From Rikenellaceae bacterium (lineage in GTDB: Bacteria; Bacteroidota; Bacteroidia; Bacteroidales; Rikenellaceae), in contig JAJQEF010000020.1 of assembly GCA_021201795.1 (NCBI GenBank), positions 154,357 to 218,356 on the forward strand: a stretch of DNA of 64,000 nt, given 5' to 3'. Numbering within the stretch: position 1 is the stretch's first letter; every line of letters begins with the position of its first letter. The position numbers and the translations under genes were made by a program. Shown in pieces: positions 63,500 to 64,000 of the stretch. The notes below the pieces were generated by a model that made no database searches, was not told the origin of the DNA, and saw only the letters and a list, made by a program, of their open reading frames with translations.

Positions 63500-64000
63500 T
63501 TAGTCTTTTAAAAATTCTCTGATAAATTCGTCGCCTCTAAGCGTACCGTATGATCCCCGTTCTGCACTTATCTCATCGTATTTCTCCACGATGTCAGCTT
63601 CGTTGCCCGGTTTATATATTATAAAAGGCACTGGTGAACACGTGTGTGTTCTTAGGCTGCAGGGTGTAGGATGATCCGGAAGTACAGCGATGGCGACAGG
63701 CTCGTTCCAGTTTTTAACCTTTTCGAAAATGGGCTTCACTATCCGAAAATCAAGATATTCGATGGTTTTTACTTTCAATTCGTAATCCCCTTCGTGTCCT
63801 GCTTCGTCACTTGCTTCTACGTGTAAGTATACGAAGTCATTATTCCTGAGCGCTTCGATAGCCGCCTGAGCCTTACCCTCGTAATTAGTATTGTAGAGCC
63901 CTGTAACACCTTCTACTTCTATCGGTTGCAGCCCGGCATAAACGCCTATACCTTTAATCAGATCGACTGCTGAGATCACTGCTCCGGATTTGAATCCGAA
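63500..64000 (-). CDS. ApgM-like phosphoglycerate mutase (predicted homoserine kinase), 3' part
   Basis: This is the C-terminal part (166 residues) of a gene that runs off the right edge; the frame is open through FGFKSGAVISAVDLIKGIG. It belongs to the alkaline-phosphatase-like cofactor-independent phosphoglycerate mutases: HVEASDEAGHEGD and LPDHPTPCSLRTHTCSPVPF hold metal ligands. In Bacteroidota this gene lies in the thr operon where thrB is absent and has been proposed to act as a homoserine kinase. The position directly before thrC supports that, but it is inference. Confidence 0.88.
   Translation of the reverse strand, partial: FGFKSGAVISAVDLIKGIGVYAGLQPIEVEGVTGLYNTNYEGKAQAAIEALRNNDFVYLHVEASDEAGHEGDYELKVKTIEYLDFRIVKPIFEKVKNWNEPVAIAVLPDHPTPCSLRTHTCSPVPFIIYKPGNEADIVEKYDEISAERGSYGTLRGDEFIREFLKD

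Noticed and set aside
1-64000. CRISPR array or rRNA operon
   Set aside because: I saw no regularly spaced short repeats and no rRNA-like sequence on either strand.

Overview
The window is a chromosomal segment of an anaerobic Bacteroidota bacterium, most likely of the order Bacteroidales. The evidence is the promoter type (a TTTG box about 20 bases before TAnnTTTG, seen upstream of tRNA-Asn and of the DUF1573 gene), the many lipoproteins with DUF5018, DUF4988, DUF4369 or DUF4861-type domains, a GH97 glycosidase, a BtuG/BtuB vitamin B12 system, an anaerobic NrdDG reductase, an NfnAB transhydrogenase and a thrC operon in which an ApgM-like protein stands beside threonine synthase. I cannot name the genus.

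Layout. 1-1026: end of an unidentified gene (GldH-like at best), trmB and tRNA-Asn. 989-7411: an AT-rich genomic island inserted at the 3' end of tRNA-Asn. The last 49 bases of the tRNA region are repeated at 7412-7460, and a decayed tyrosine integrase lies inside. The cargo is a two-gene unit (a two-helix membrane peptide plus an FtsZ-like GTPase fused to a TIR/deoxyribosyltransferase-like domain), a frameshifted PD-(D/E)XK nuclease gene and a DUF1848 gene. 7992-14105: a redox cluster (exported His-rich alcohol dehydrogenase, exported cupin, exported carboxymuconolactone decarboxylase, RibD-like reductase, DUF362 lipoprotein, interrupted AraC regulator, aldo/keto reductase). 14341-16281: GH97. 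16721-28900 (minus): a cobalamin-riboswitch-controlled B12 capture operon of seven surface genes ending in btuB. 29001-32400: queH, and nrdDG under a second cobalamin riboswitch. 32599-38906: small secreted or membrane genes, several of them broken. 39013-41277: glyS and a Crp/Fnr regulator. 41279-43911: broken lipocalin-like and phage-tail-like SGNH genes. 44102-47545: DUF1573, nfnA, nfnB. 47593-50210: mutS carrying a one-base frameshift. 50310-56150: hisC-hisB-hisH-hisA-hisF-hisIE-ruvB. 56142-58110: an Lrp-type regulator and pgk. 58162-58954: a decayed zinc-ribbon gene and two copies of a structured RNA-like element. 58978-64000 (minus): a transglutaminase-like protein, a DUF4861 lipoprotein, cysE, thrC and apgM.

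Two themes stand out. First, the FtsZ/TIR-like fusion with a membrane partner in the tRNA-Asn island is the best candidate for an undescribed, probably anti-phage, system. Second, the window is unusually rich in broken reading frames. Several have single-base changes in short homopolymers (mutS, the island nuclease, a lipoprotein, the SGNH gene), and five have an in-frame TAA (AraC regulator, DUF4369-TlpA protein, lipocalin-like protein, SGNH gene, a small exported peptide). Either the assembly has errors, or the strain is mismatch-repair deficient and accumulating such lesions. The sequence alone cannot decide.
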